Assembly: GCA_037013685.1 (NCBI GenBank)
Contig: CM072887.1
Location: 47,481,154 to 47,545,153 of the forward strand
Length of the DNA: 64,000 nt
Direction of reading: 5' to 3'
Source of the DNA: Acridotheres tristis
Taxonomy: Eukaryota; Chordata; Aves; Passeriformes; Sturnidae
Position numbers and translations under genes: made by a program. Numbering within the stretch: the first letter of the stretch is position 1; each line of letters starts with the position of its first letter. The notes beneath the pieces are model-generated. The model searched no databases. It worked only from the letters and a program-made list of their open reading frames with translations, and was not told where the DNA came from. Shown piece after piece: positions 25,391 to 38,805 of this stretch.

Positions 25391-26479
25391 GCTCTCATTG
25401 ATACTTCATAAATATCAACATTTAATCCAGGGAAGAGGCTTAATGATATACCAAAGGAATAATTCCTGTTGTTAAGCACAGGGGGGTTTAATATAAATAT
25501 TCTCATTAAGAGTGAATTAAATAAAAAAAACTTTTGAAGGACAATGACTACCATATTTCCTCTGAGGCTCAAGTGCTGAAATGGCAATAGATAGCAGAGA
25601 AGATGATGATTCACAAAGCTCTGCCATGAGGTTCTGTGCCCTTTCTGTCACAGTGATAACCACCCCTATCACCACCCCAAGATGTAAGCTCCGGGTCCTT
25701 CTCTTGACTCCTGTTTATGCTTCTCTATTCATGCCTCATTCTGGTTGCTGAAGTTTTCTCTTTTCACAGGAAAGTTCCATTGCACAGTTAGATCATGCTT
25801 TAGATCAGCATAATGAGTGATGCAGTGATGTGGCTTTGCATTAGGTTTTGAGCCTTTGACTTTCCTATCCTGAGTTGGTGGAAAGGCACCCTTTCTTGTT
25901 TCCCAATGATGACAGAAGCAGTCAGATGGGGATGGAAAGCAAACAACTCACAAGAAAAAGTATTTCATGGGTATTACACATAAAGGACGCAGCCAGAAAG
26001 GTATCCTCACCTAGCTTGTATGTAATGCATGGCTTTGGGTCAAGAGAGGAGATCACAGAGAATGGGAGGCTTGAGAAACACAAAGCCTCATCTGACACAC
26101 CTGCTGTAGCTGACCAAGGGAACAAGCATCCTTGCTGCCATGAGTCAGGCCAAACAGCATCTTCAATACTTTTGTGGTTCATTTTTCCCTGGGTTGTTTT
26201 TTCTCTTGTCTCTGGAGCTCTCGGCCTGCCTCTCCTACTTTTGAGAAGCAGATTGCACAAAAGATCTCAGCTTTGCTCTTCTGTGTCCATACCTGGTACT
26301 TTCTCAGTGTGTATTTGCTCTGGTCCACTCATCCACCCTCCCTGGGCTGCCCCTGTGCTCCCACAGCTTTTCTGTCCCCAGCAGCCTGTCTCCAGGCATA
26401 ATGCCTGGGGCATTCAAATTTCAAAGGCTGATCCATTTCAGTGGATTTCTTTTTCTCAAAGGAAGATGAAATGACTGTG
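25391..26479. other. Intergenic, nothing recognised
   Basis: A plus-strand open frame of 199 codons (25875-26474) spans this stretch. Its translation has no recognisable domain, no plausible splice partners and an atypical composition. I treat it as chance. Confidence 0.5.
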
Positions 26480-26620
26480 AAAAAAACAAACAAAAAAACC
26501 AAACCAAAACAAAACAAAAAAAACCCCAAAAACCCCAAATATAAACAAACAAAAAACCAAAAAAACCCAAAACAAAACAAAAACCCCAAACAAAACAACA
26601 ACAAAAAAACCCTCAAAAAT
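26480..26620. repeat. A/C-rich low-complexity tract
   Basis: About 140 bp made almost entirely of A and C, in runs such as aaacaaaacaaaa and aaccccaaaaacccc. It looks like a degraded poly(A)/(CAAAA)n tract. On the minus strand it carries several GGG/GGGG runs separated by T-rich loops. Confidence 0.9.
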
Positions 26621-29600
26621 CTGCTTTAAGTGAAAATAAAATATTTTAGTTAGCTGCAGGTTATTAAATCATTCTAACTTTCTGTGAAATTTAGATTTCT
26701 AAAAGAAGTATTATTTTAAATTTGAGAGTTGGCACCTTTTGTGTTGGTAAAAATGTTGAAAAAATATTTCGGCCAAGTCCCTTCTCCCTTTTAGACAAAT
26801 CTGGTGGCTTAACTGAATTATGTCACATTAAGCCTCCTTCCACAGTGAATTTGAAGGGAATTTATTATAAAGAACTGTCATATTTAAAAATATGTAAACT
26901 CAATTGAAAGTCTGAATCAGTTAATACCACAAAAATTTTCACCCAACAATAACTTCCCACTTCTGAGTTCTGCACCAGTTAGATGCAGGCACAAACAATA
27001 GCTTTGAAGCTAAGGATTCATAATCATCACAAAATGGTATCCGTCTCCATCAGATTCCAGGACATTTAATAATTCCCATTGAAAACTGTTGGTCTACACC
27101 AACAAAAGAACCTTCCCTTGCAGTCCAGTACTCCTTTACAGAAGAAAGGTTCGTATTACTCTATCAAGGGTTGACTGAACTTTTTCTGAACTGCCTATTT
27201 TTATTGGAGAAAATGTGCAGTGAAATTGAATAATTTTCCACAGGAATATATTGATGTTAAAAGAAAATAATCAATGCTTTGAAAAAAACCAATGTGCTTC
27301 ATTTGGACTTAATAGATTATGAATGAGGTTGAAGCTATTGCAAACAAAACTCTTAACTTTATGAGATTGAATACTTGAAAAAGAGCTGCTTGAAATTTTA
27401 AAATAATAATTTCTTGAATTCTTACTTCATGGGGAACAAAAAGAAATACTAAGTTACCCTTTCAATTCAGGTCAAAAGGAAAAGTCAAAGCAGAAATCTA
27501 CCACAGAGGACAAATTCTCTATATTGACCAATTCTATTGCAGTATTGTTAGCTGAACAACATGTACAGTCTGACCACAAAGTCATATGTATTTTCATATT
27601 TGTATAAGTTCCCATGTAATTTTACTACAGAATTTAAGAAAGCATTAGAATAGTCACTAGCTAATGCATGTGGGAAAGAAAAACCGTTAAGTAAATGTAG
27701 ATTTGCATTGTGATACCTTTGTAAACCTGCACAAAACACATCCTTCTGCGAGGAGTTTGCAGTTCATCTCTGTGCATTACTAAAATGAAGCCTGACAATA
27801 ATTTAAATATATTACCTTTTTGTTGATGATAATCTGAGCAGAGACACCAAGCAAATGTGTTTATCTGCCAGTAATAAATGGAATGACAAGCCAGGGACGA
27901 GCAATAGCTGGTGCTGCAGACTGCAGGGACAGGCACTTGGGCTTTGACCTGATAAACAAACCATCAGCTGCTCTTGATCCAGGTTACGATATCACCCAAC
28001 TGCTGTCTCCCAGCTGCCCATCACATCTGCCTCTCCAAATCCTCATCTCTGCTGGTTTACCAGCTCAGCCAAGAGCTCTGGCTTACCAAGAGCCAATACC
28101 AAGCAAGTATTTCTTGTAGCATGAGGTTTTAATTTGGACCACTGTGCAGAGGCAGGTTACTGACTGTGAGCCAAATGGGAAAGTTAGCAGAAGCTGCCCC
28201 CTGGCAGGAGTCTTTACAATGTATGCCCTTTGCCTCGGGGCCTGCAGCTGGGGTGCACTTAACCCTTCATGCAATTTTTGGTGGGAGTGCTCACATACTT
28301 CTGGAATGAATCAAAAAACAGGCATGCCAGTAATTTTAGGGTAGTCTAGCAATTTCAAGTTAAATCTTCCAATAAAATTATCATCTCAGCTTTCACTCTA
28401 AGGGACAATTTAAAATTTTACAGTATGAAGAAAAACTAACACATGTAACGGCTTGAAATAAATAAAAAGAAATGTGTGTCACTGAACATTTCAGCCAGTG
28501 AAGAACTTTAATTAAGGAAAATTTGTTTACAATAACAGAGTCACTCTTCCCTGTCCTACTCCAAGTATTTTTGCATATTTCCTTAAAAACTCAAATCCAA
28601 ACCATGTTGATTCAGGATGGCACCATGTTCCTTGGAGTCAGAGTTACTTTGTGATCTAATTCTCCTCTATAGAAAAATTTTTCTGGCCAAGATTTTTTTT
28701 TTAATTTTATTTTTTTAAATATGGAAAATTAGCATAAAATCTGTAATGTCTCCAGAATATCCATATTATAAGGTGCTGGATCTACACCTCCCATTAGGAA
28801 TCCATTTTCTTTTGTGACCATCAAATTGTCCCAACAAGAAAACCCCTCTTTTTCATTGCTATTAAGAACTTACAATATTGGATTCTTCTGTAAAATACAA
28901 TACAGATACGCAATGGTGCAAAATGTGCCTTACTCTACAGTCAAATGTTTGCAAGAAATCACACAAAGACTCACTAAGATGAAACGAACTCAGCATTTCA
29001 CTGTCTAAGAGCTTTTTGAACAAGCATTAAAATACTTTTGAGGTATTTGTTCAATCCTAGCATCCTGAGATGCACATCCATCTCAGGAATGACAGCAGAG
29101 ATGTTACCTGCTCCAGCCCCTGAGGCAGCCCCTTGGCTGCCCAGCCTCAAAGGGAAAGCCTGGGAGGCTTCTCTGAGCACCAGGCAAAGAGCAGGAATGA
29201 GCAAGGAGAGGTAAGAAATGTTTTAAAAACACGCCTGAGACAAGTGCTTGTATGACATCCAACACAGCGGCCAACACTGTTGTTTAGACACCTCCTCATT
29301 CTCAGAAAAAGATTTGGTGACTCCACCCCAGCAATTTCTTGCTTTTGGTTTTTGATTTTATTCAAACTCTCACAAAAGAAAGCGCAGACAAAAGAACAAG
29401 ATAAATGCTTTTTTTGCCTTGCAGTGCTTCACTTTTTCTATCCTGTGGCAAATCTGGAAAAATTAAAAATGTTTTAAAAGTAGTGCAAAAATTTAAAATT
29501 ATTATTTGAAAACTAAGTGGAAATTGGGATTTATAATAGGGAAATAATGGAGTTAGTACCTTTTTCTAAAGAATCTTCTGAATAAGTAACCACTTTATTA

Positions 29601-29864
29601 TTGAAATTTAGCAAATTCTCACTGCTTTTCACAATCTAATTTTGATTCCTTCACAGTTAGGTTATTTTGTGGATTGCATGAATATCAAATCTAGTCACTG
29701 GATTCTACTGTTTAGTTAAATCCCTTCAATATCTGATAAAACCAGTTCCACAGTCTAAAATTTTAGTGGATCTAACTGCATCATAGCTTTTACTTTTTAT
29801 ATGGTTGCCCAAAAGTTGCCAAGGATGAAACCCCATCTATACTGATGATCTTTATTTATTTATT

Positions 29865-29890
29865 ATTATAAAGACTGGAGTCTTTATAAT
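29865..29890. repeat. Perfect inverted repeat, 12-bp arms
   Basis: The arms attataaagact (29865-29876) and agtctttataat (29879-29890) are exact reverse complements separated by gg. This 26-bp near-palindrome sits beside a ttta/tatt simple stretch. No adjacent gene is recognised. Confidence 0.9.
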
Positions 29891-32861
29891 CCAGGTGTTC
29901 AGATTTGTTGGTGTCTCTTACAGTCACATTTTTCCTCATGGCAGAATTCAGATGTGTCACAGCAGCTGCTTGTAAGCCCGTAAGTTTTGCATGTGTGATG
30001 TGAGGATAAAGATGAAGTTACATTACCACTGGGCCAAGAGAGCAGGTTTCTTACATGGCAGTTTCTGAATCCCAGCTGCCATCATTTAGCTGATACTTAG
30101 CCCAGAGCAGTGTTCAACCACGGGGTTTTAGCATCCCCTTTACAAGAAAAATAATTCTTGCAGCAAGCCTGTGCAATGACTTGGCAGAAGTGAAACTAAG
30201 GAGCAATCAGCAAACGTTTTTACTTTAGCTTTACTATTGCAGCTAGAGCACAAACTATTTAACCATGATTAAAGAGGCAAAAATCCGAATAAAATCAATT
30301 TGCATTTTGTTTACATTATTTGGATTGATGCTTTATATTATTTCTAGAGCAGCATGTCCAGTGATGTGCACAGAAAAAGAAAAGCTCTGTAGTGATGGTA
30401 GTGTGCAGCTTAAATGACACACTTGTAGTCCCTAAGGAAAACACACAGCAAAGAATCTGTCTCTGTCTGATCAGACAAGGTAGGTAGTGCCAGAAAGCAC
30501 GTGATAGTACTTGCTCCTACAGGAGTTATAACTAGGTGACATTTACAAGCATTCAGCTAGTGAATTATGGGGTCTTGAAACAGGAGTTCTCTAATGGGAG
30601 CACTCTAATATCCCAGAAGAACAGATTGCTTTATGCTGGGGCATCCTGTAGTGATGATAACAGCAAGAAGATTTATTATTCAAAGCCCAGGGGGAGAATA
30701 CTTTGTAGATCAGAGCAGAAAATATTATATCATTTTCCTAGTGCTTGAGATACTATGACAAAAAATACAATATCTACTTGATAGGTTTCAGGTGATAGAG
30801 GCTTAGTCATTAATGGCAGCTGCCTCATGGCAACAAGGTTTTATTAACTAGTTTATCTCTTTAAAGATATATTTGAAAGTCACCACACTGACATTAAACA
30901 AGGGAAGAAATCAAAGCAGAAGTCACTGTGACATTTTGGAAATGGATTCCAAAACAGATGCTAAGTCTGAAAGTCACAAGATTGTAAATGCACTCAACAA
31001 ACAAAGCGTGGGGAAAACAGTACTAGGGTTTGCTTCTGCTTCCAGATATAAATGTCAGTTATTGCTTCAGACCTTGTTATGTAAGTCCACACAACAACAC
31101 GACTGCCTTTAAAAAGACAAAAACCCCAGAACTTTAGGAACACATGATCCTGTTAAACCAGTGCTTAGTTCAACTTGTGGTTCAAAACCTTGGCAAACCA
31201 ATGTAATCACTTTTGAAGGGCATAAATAAGTAATTCACCATTGCATCTGATTTATTTTATTTTTCCTTGGAGGACATAATCCAGCTTCATCTAACTACGA
31301 AGAAAAGGAGATCATGGTACCATAAGGGGTAGGGCATATTCCATATTAATTATTGCTCATGTGAAAAACAAAGACTTCTCAAGATGTATCTGCAGAGTGG
31401 TTCTTGAGTTAATCACACGGACTTATCCAGTAGTGGCTGTCTTAAAGGGACCTGAATTTCCTTTTGTGTCTATTACTATAAACTATAGCTGTTTTACATT
31501 TACTCATCCATATGAATCAAACTGATGGGGGAAGATAAGAAACCCTTAAAAATGCATTGCTGACATTTTATCTTCTTCAAAACGTGCAGCCTTATAACAT
31601 CAGCATCTATTTGCAGCTGCTGACTTCATCTTCTCCTTGTGGGATAGGGTAGATTTTTGCCACGCAATTTTTTGGGGTTTTGGAACAAAGGAACAATGAT
31701 TTCTTATCCTATCATATGGCAAGTGGCCTTCCTCAGCCTTTTGCAGTTGTTAGAACTTAGGAGGTCTAAGGTCCATAAAACTCACAAGATTCAGTCTCCT
31801 GCTTCCAGACAAGAAATTGAAGTTCTGCCTAATTAATCCTTCTGCAGATCTCTTTCTTTCATATTGCAAAATAACTTTAACTGGGACATTCCCAAGCCTC
31901 TAGCACATGTGTTTATGAAGCAGGAGGGATAGCTACAGCCTCAGTAACTTCTATGCACAGCTGTGATGGGAGGCAGTTATGGGCTGAGAGCCCAATCAGT
32001 GAAGCAAGTTTTTATTTTCGTCTGTGCAGCTGACCTGGATGTTCAGTTCTGGGTATGTTGCAAGGGTGTGAAAGGGGTAGAATTTCTGAATCCTGATCTG
32101 TTTTATTATGGATGGTGAAAGTTCTTCCTTAATTCATAGTCTTGTTTTTGAAATTCACTATATTTGCAAAACTGAATCAAGACAATGACATGCATTATCA
32201 AGATCTTTCCCCAGATGATTGAGGACTTGGGAAATTCCCTTCCCCATTCCAACCAAGATGCTGAGAGATTCACTAGCATTGCTCACTGGAGTTCCCCAGC
32301 ATCATTTGCTAGAACTTAGTCTCTATATATAGGGCCAGGGGAGAGGGAAGGTTTTGTCCTTGAAAAAAGGGAGTGTGCAGCATTCTAGATTTAACCTGTC
32401 CTTGCAGGCACAAGCAATTAATCTGAAGGAATAACCTCACTTCTCTGTGCAGAGAGTCTCCGTTTAATCAGCCTGCTTAGAAAAAAAATGGAATCAAGGA
32501 CGTTACTGTAAAAGGCAAACTGTACAAATAACTTTAAAATAAACTGCTACTGTACATAATTTTGCCCATATACTTCTAAATATGAACATTCATTTTAATA
32601 TTGCTCTTTTGGTTAAATCCTACTAGAATTCTTCCTTTTAGGATCACATTGACAACTCTGTGTCTTTCATTGTCATGCCAAAATAGCCTCTGATTTATCT
32701 CCTTGTGATACATCTTAGACTTCCTGATGTACAAGGAAGTTTGCTCCACGTAAGAGTAGGAAAATAATTTCCTATTGGCAAGAAAATAATTTTATCTGTA
32801 TATAATATATAGAAATTGCATGAAATTATGCACAATATAGAAATATAATATTTAAAGTTAT

Positions 32862-32900
32862 TCTATCTATATATATATATTATTCTATATATTACAGACA
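32862..32900. repeat. (TA)n microsatellite in AT-rich stretch
   Basis: An alternating TA run (about 32868-32881) lies inside a broader AT-rich interval of about 150 bp with repeated atatag/ctatat words. It is probably polymorphic between individuals. Confidence 0.85.
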
Positions 32901-35429
32901 GAAATATAAGCAAATATGGACATTTCTTCTTGTCAAATGTGCAAATACTAGGGACAAAGAAACAGAAATCTTTCAAGCTCACTAAGTAAAATATCTTTCA
33001 AACCTGAGCTCAAATCCTAATATATGCTCTAATATGTCCTTTGCCATCCTAGTAATTCATACTAATATGTATAAATAAACTTCCCCAGTTTGGATGTGAA
33101 CAGCATTGCTGATAACAGTTCTGAACCATAAGTACAATTGGGAGAGTCAATAAAGCCCCATTGACTTACTTTCATTGTTCTTGTTGCTGGGTGTATCCCT
33201 TGTATGACTAAAATCATATTTGACTAGGAATTAATTCTCAGAGACTGTTAGTACCTCCTTGTGAACAATAGTTCTGCAAAAAAAACCCCACAACTTTTGC
33301 AAGCAGTGCACTGATTTGCTGTGGTGGAAATGAGGTCAGTATAACTACACTTGTGCAAGCTGCCCTGGGCCACCTGTAGCTCCATGTCTTCGTGTGCTGG
33401 TTCAGGCCACTGTTGACCTCAAGTGACTTCAAATGAGCCTGTCTGCAAAAAGAGTTAATGTTCCACGACAAGTCCTCTAAGTAGCAGAGAGTCCTGCTTT
33501 GGCTGCAGGACAAGCTGTCCTGTGCCTCTGGAATACACGATATATTGGTTTGTATATAGAGGTGTCAGAGCCCTCTCTTGAAAGGAGATAGCTCCTATTC
33601 ATGGCCTCATAGAGCTGGTAGAGCTTTTCCTTCCTCTTCTTGTTCAGCTTTTCTTCCTGAGCAAGCAGCTTTGTGCATTAATTGGCTTTTCATTTTAGAG
33701 AAGCGTATATATGCCTTATAATTTGCCATTTTTTTAATCAGAATTGTACTAATGATGGCAGAATGACCAGAAATAATAAATTCAACTTCATTTTCCACTC
33801 ACATGGTCTCTTATGGTCCCATTAAGCAGAAGCTAACAGCCCACAGGGAAGCAACTCCAACTAAGTGGTTCACTAGAAACAAGAAAGTCCTATATGGCCT
33901 ACTGAAAATCACCATCATGCTTTTAAAGTAAAAAATGCGACAGTGATTTGAAGTTGAATTCTTATCACTGTCTTGAGATTAAAACTGAAGTCTCCTATAA
34001 TCAAAAAAACCTTAAATATATTAATGCACACATCATTCCCTTGTCACTGTACTCTTTTGGATTAGCACGTGTATACAGCCCAACGAGACGTTCCTGTATG
34101 ACTAACACACTGCTTCCTGATCAGTCCGAAGGGCTGGAAGCTACCATGCCTCCCTGCCAGTAAGCTTTGGTAAAAACTAAAGCCAGACGTTTTGAGGCAC
34201 AAATGGTTTGTAGTTTACTGGGTGATGAATGAGCCCTAAGTGCACTCCTGTTAGTCCTGACTCTTCTTCTCACCTATCATGATACTGCCAAAGCCAGAAA
34301 TAAGCTATGGTGTTGTGCAGCAGGCAGTAGCATGTAGATGATCTTTTCATCCTTGGTTCTCCCTGCAGCCCTGCATGACAAGTTCAAACATCTCAGTAGT
34401 TCCATGACTTGACCTTCAGCTCCTTTCCCCCTCAGATAAAACACTCAAGTGACATTTGTCACACCACCAGTTCAGTTTTGTAAGGGAAAAATGAAAATAA
34501 ATGAAAAGCACTAGTGGGTGACTGTATCTTTCTAAGTCTTCTGAATTAATCACTCATCAACGCTAGCTAGATTTTTGCTTTTACTTCTGAAACAAATGAA
34601 GTAGCTTGGAATCACTAAAACCTGAGGTCACACAGTATGGCAAGGTTGTCTAGAAAGAACATTCTCAAACATATGGAAAAAATAAAAATACTAACAGATA
34701 AAAATTGCTGAAGTGTAGCTATACAAAGAACTTACTGGTGCCAAAGAGAATTACATCCAGCAAAGGTGTTATGCCACTGTTATTTGTTTAATGAGACACT
34801 CCACCTCTGCTAAAACCCAGTTTTGGGCTATTAAAGCCCAGAAGGTACAAAGATCCTCCTGAGCACTGCAGCTTCCAAGTCAAACCTTACATGAGCTCAG
34901 AAAGGTCTCCTGATACTGCTATGCAAGACTCAGCCATTCACACAGGTCCTTCAAAGGTGGTGTCAGAGGCTCCATCTCTCCCCTCTTTCCACCACTCCAA
35001 ATCAGACACAGCTCCATCAGGGTCTCTATAGCTATGCTGTAACTTAGACAGCTTTAGGAACAATTCAGTCCTAAAGTCCTGTCTAGCCTAGCTGCCATCC
35101 ATAATGAAGATGCAATTCCACATCATGGACAGTTTTCCCTTCAGACTGGAGATTGGTTCATCCTCTCCTAGAGAGGATGCAGGAGAGCCCCAGATGGCTG
35201 ACAACAGCTCTTCCCTATGAAAGCAACTCCTGAGTTAAAGAGGCAGTATCATATCCCAGAAAACTGTATCCTGCACATATGTATGGCACCGAATCATTTG
35301 AGGTTTATTTTGTTTAGAAGACCACCACTATGATGCTTAGTTCCTCTAACAATCACACTCTTCCTCCTATGTCTATCTACAATCAGGCAAGAGAGTCCAA
35401 TCTGGCAGGATCAAAATTTCATTGACTTT

Positions 35430-35582
35430 TTTTAGGTTGTGGAATCTCCTTCTTTGGAAATACTCAAAAACTGCTTGGATGCAATTCGGTGTAACCTATT
35501 CTGGGTGAATCTGCTTTGGCAGGGGGCTGGACTAGATGGCCTCCAGAGGACCCTTCAACGTCCAACCATTCTGTGATTCTGA
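35430..35582 (+). mobile_element. CR1 LINE 3' end
   Basis: This is a clear CR1 3' terminus in sense orientation. It runs from 'aggttgtggaatctccttct', through 'ggaaatactcaaaaactgct' and 'tggatgcaattc', to 'gggggctggactagatggc', 'ctccagaggacccttcaac' and the terminal 'ccattctgtgattctg'. It is 5'-truncated to about 150 bp and only moderately diverged. Confidence 0.92.
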
Positions 35583-38269
35583 AGGTATTTATATCCCAGC
35601 ATCTGAGTCAGAGGACCAAGAATTCCCACAAAACAACTGGAGCAACTGCAGCTTTAATGGTTCTAACTTGTTAGCTGGGCAGTTATCCTGACATTAAAAC
35701 ATCTGACCCCACGGAGTAGATTTTCCTACCAAAAAAACCCTTCTTTATGCTAATGACAGAACAGGATGAAACAACAGAGAACCCCCAAATTCATTATCTC
35801 ATCGAGAAGCTTCTTTTATAATCAATGTTCCAGATGTCCTAAAATAACAACTCAAAAGGCTTTAGAAAAGGTATTACTATGACTACTATGCTACTTCTAT
35901 TCTCTAGACTATTTGATACCCTTTTTTTTTTAATGACAAAGCACCTTGTTAAAGAGGAGAGGCTTTGCTTGAAAAGGTATAACCAGAAAGGCATTAAAAT
36001 AAGTATCAGACAACTTGATGGGCCTAGGTTAAAAACACAAGCTCAAGAGCTGCAAAAAACTTCTTCTGAGGTCTCTGTTGTTTGGAAACATCCTGCTGTC
36101 AAAGCTGTGCAGTGCAAATTGCATATGTGGCTTTGTGGGCAGATCTTAGCTGTTTATTTTTACACACTGCTAAATACGAACACTCACGCATTGGTAAATC
36201 TACTTGCAAATACATTTTGGAAACACTTGAAATTTGTTTTCCTGCTCTATATCTCCATGCTAAAAGGATTTCCAGACATAAATACCCATCAGTGAAAAGT
36301 GACTGTGATAGTTCAAATTTTAAATTAGAAAGTGCTTAAATAATTTACATTTCATAGGAAGTGACAGCAAACAAATTGCACTACCCACAACCTTAGGAAT
36401 AAATGTGGTTTATTTCACATACAGCCACTTACTTACAGGAGATCGTTTGCACACCTCAGCAATTGCCTTGGCATTTGATGTAGACTTTACTTCATATTAA
36501 GGGAAAGACACAAATCACACTGTCTCAAGAATTAATTTACACTTCACTCTCCTGTTGGCTTCACTGACAGTGGCATGTACAGAACAATAGCAGACCAGAC
36601 ACAGATATTAATTTTCCATTTGTGAGTAACCAGAGTGAACGTTCAGTCATTTTGGATTTAAGCCAGTAAAAAATAAACCCTCCAGTGGTTCACCCAGTGA
36701 ATCCTCAAAGACTTCCTGGTTTGTAGGTCAATGGTACTAGCCAAATTATATGATTAAAACTTGCCTGTTTACCTTAAACAACAGTTCATGAGAATGATGA
36801 TGATTGTCAGCTGGGGATCATGAGCAACTACACCCATCAAAGCATTAGAGAAGAAGCAGATTGTTCCCTGAATGACAAGTCTCAGCTGAAGTAGGAAAAA
36901 AGAAGTCCAAGCCACAGAAATTCATTCTCCTCACTCACAAGCAGCAATTAAAATAAAGTGCCCGGCTTCTATTGTAGAAGCTCAGTTCCAGCACAGAGCC
37001 AGCCAGCCACAAAAGCACTGCAACAGCCCATGTAATTAATATCTCAGACAGGCAGTGAGCACACTCTGCTGTGGTGAGAGTAAGCAGAGCAGTAACCTCA
37101 CCTGTCCCACAGCAAGCATTGCCAGTAAGAAGCAGTTGTGAAAACCAGTGACTGTCTGCATGGATTCTGCCCAGCAGTTTATATAATTGTCTGATGAGCA
37201 GATGAAACTATTCTGCTTGGCTTCTCTGAGTCATGGTGCCAATCCCTACCATCTTCTGGGGCTCACTTGGCTAATTATTATATACTGATCCTATAATCAA
37301 ACCCATGAGGGGAAAAGGGCCTGTCCTTAGGATCAAGGCTGTCAAATAAGGGTGGGGAAAACCTGACAGTGCTTATTATAAGAAGTGCTGGCAACGATGC
37401 CTCGATATTAAGGTCATCTTACATTCTGTCTTACATAGCTAACATGGAAATGATTACTTATGCCTTGCCATCATGCTCTCTTAGAGAAAGACTCTTCTAA
37501 GATGATAAATGCCAAACTTGAAACAGTCACATTTTTACTTACTCCCCACACCTGTACCTGGGTTAGGTGCTGAGAGATTGAGAGGATCTATTTGGCTAGC
37601 TCTTAAACATGTACAACCTCTCTCCAACAGAAATCTACACAAATAGCAGGAAATAAGGTCTTCAGAAACTGGGTGCAGACCAACAAGATCTTCCTTGAAG
37701 CTTAAAGAAAAAAAAATTTCTTGTCAATGAAATAATCTCTATCTTCTGTGGCCACAACATACCTAGCAGTACATTTAATATTTTCTCTCTGAAAAAAAGG
37801 CATAGTCCAAGTTGAAGTGCTTTTTCCCCCTCAGGACTCTTAAGACACACGGCAGCCCCTTAAAACAGGGCATGCGTATGAGGAATAACAACCCTTGCAG
37901 AGGTAACACCCTGAATAATTCCTACCTAGCTACAAGCTCTTATACTGGCTTCCACAGGCCGAAGGGTAGAACCTGCAAAGGAAGGCTCAGCAACCAGCAC
38001 CTGTGGGTACGTGGCCAAGTTTCTGGGAATGAAGCTGGCCCCTAAGTCCAACACACTCCAAGAAAGGTCTTAGAGAAGTACTGCCAGTAACACAAAAAGA
38101 CGTACTGTGATGGCTGGCAGGAAAAGTTTTGTTGAGGTGATAGCTTTAGCAAAGCCAGAGCCTGCAGAGGCCCAGAAAAGGTGATTTGGTTACGGGATGG
38201 ATTGTGGTGGTGGACCTACGCTGGAACCAGGCTGCTGACCCAGCCCCAGGCGAGCGAAGCGGGGCTGTC
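35583..38269. other. Intergenic upstream of FBXO30 CpG island
   Basis: AT-rich sequence without a recognised gene or repeat. Open frames at 35879-36295 and 37812-38045 have no family motif. The last few hundred bases could contain distal promoter elements, but I recognise none with confidence. Confidence 0.5.
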
Positions 38270-38506
38270 TGTACCCAAAGCAACAGCAGTACCCACCGCG
38301 CTCTCCGCCCGCGACACCGCCCGCACAGGAAGGCTCGGGACAGCTGCCGGAGCAGTGACCCCAGGGCCAGGGGACGGGCTGCGGGCCGAGCAGGGCAGGC
38401 CCAAAGGCCACGGCGCCCTCCCAGCGCAGCCCTTCTCTCCCGGCCGCAGCCGCCTCCGCGCACGCGCGCGGGGCACGGGGGGGAGGGCGCACGCGACATC
38501 CGGGCA

Positions 38507-38515
38507 CCCCGCCCC
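38507..38515 (-). promoter_or_regulatory. FBXO30: GC box (Sp/KLF type) with adjoining ETS-like site
   Basis: CCCCGCCCC is directly followed by ttccg, an ETS core (CTTCCG at 38515-38520). GC boxes and ETS sites are common just upstream of TATA-less transcription starts. Occupancy is inferred only. Confidence 0.45.
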
Positions 38516-38572
38516 TTCCGCCGAGGGTGGAGCGGGGACGCGCCGGCGCCCGCGCGCGCTCCCGGGTCTCGG

Positions 38573-38582
38573 CCCCGCCCCC
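38573..38582 (-). promoter_or_regulatory. FBXO30: GC box (Sp/KLF type)
   Basis: A CCCCGCCCCC match lies about 230 bp upstream of the best candidate exon-1 donor. It sits between two CG-alternating tracts. Confidence 0.45.
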
Positions 38583-38679
38583 TGTGGCTGGCACGCGCGC
38601 GCGCGGCAGGCGGGGGCGCGGCCGGAGCGGGGCCGCGCCGAGAGCCCCGCGGGCGGCGAGGCCGGGCCGGGAGAGGCGG

Positions 38680-38805
38680 AGCCAAGCGAAGAGAAGAGAA
38701 ACGGACCGGGCGCGGCGGCGGCGGCTGGAGCCCGTTGGGGGAAAAGCGCGAGGCGCAGCGCAGGCTCCCGCCACCGCTTGCCTGCCTGCGGAGCGACGGG
38801 GACGG
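38680..38805 (+). other. FBXO30: Candidate FBXO30 5' untranslated exon
   Basis: A good donor (GACGG followed by gtgagc) begins at 38806 inside the CpG island, downstream of the GC boxes. It would splice to the acceptor at 49936-49937 just before the FBXO30 start codon. The left edge (transcription start) is a guess. No ATG lies in the proposed exon, which fits a 5' UTR. A second strong donor, gaag followed by gtaagg at 39465, could end an alternative or longer first exon. Confidence 0.4.

Larger units (their letters stand above)
26621..35429. other. Intergenic; AT-rich, simple repeats only
   Basis: Nearly 9 kb without a supported gene. Features seen are a 26-bp near-palindrome at 29865-29890 and a TA-rich stretch around 32800-32900. 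None of the open frames has a recognisable domain or splice-site pair. Confidence 0.5.

Noticed and set aside
25875..26474. Plus-strand open frame of 199 codons
   Set aside because: No domain, no signal of conservation and no splice partners. Composition looks like translated non-coding DNA.
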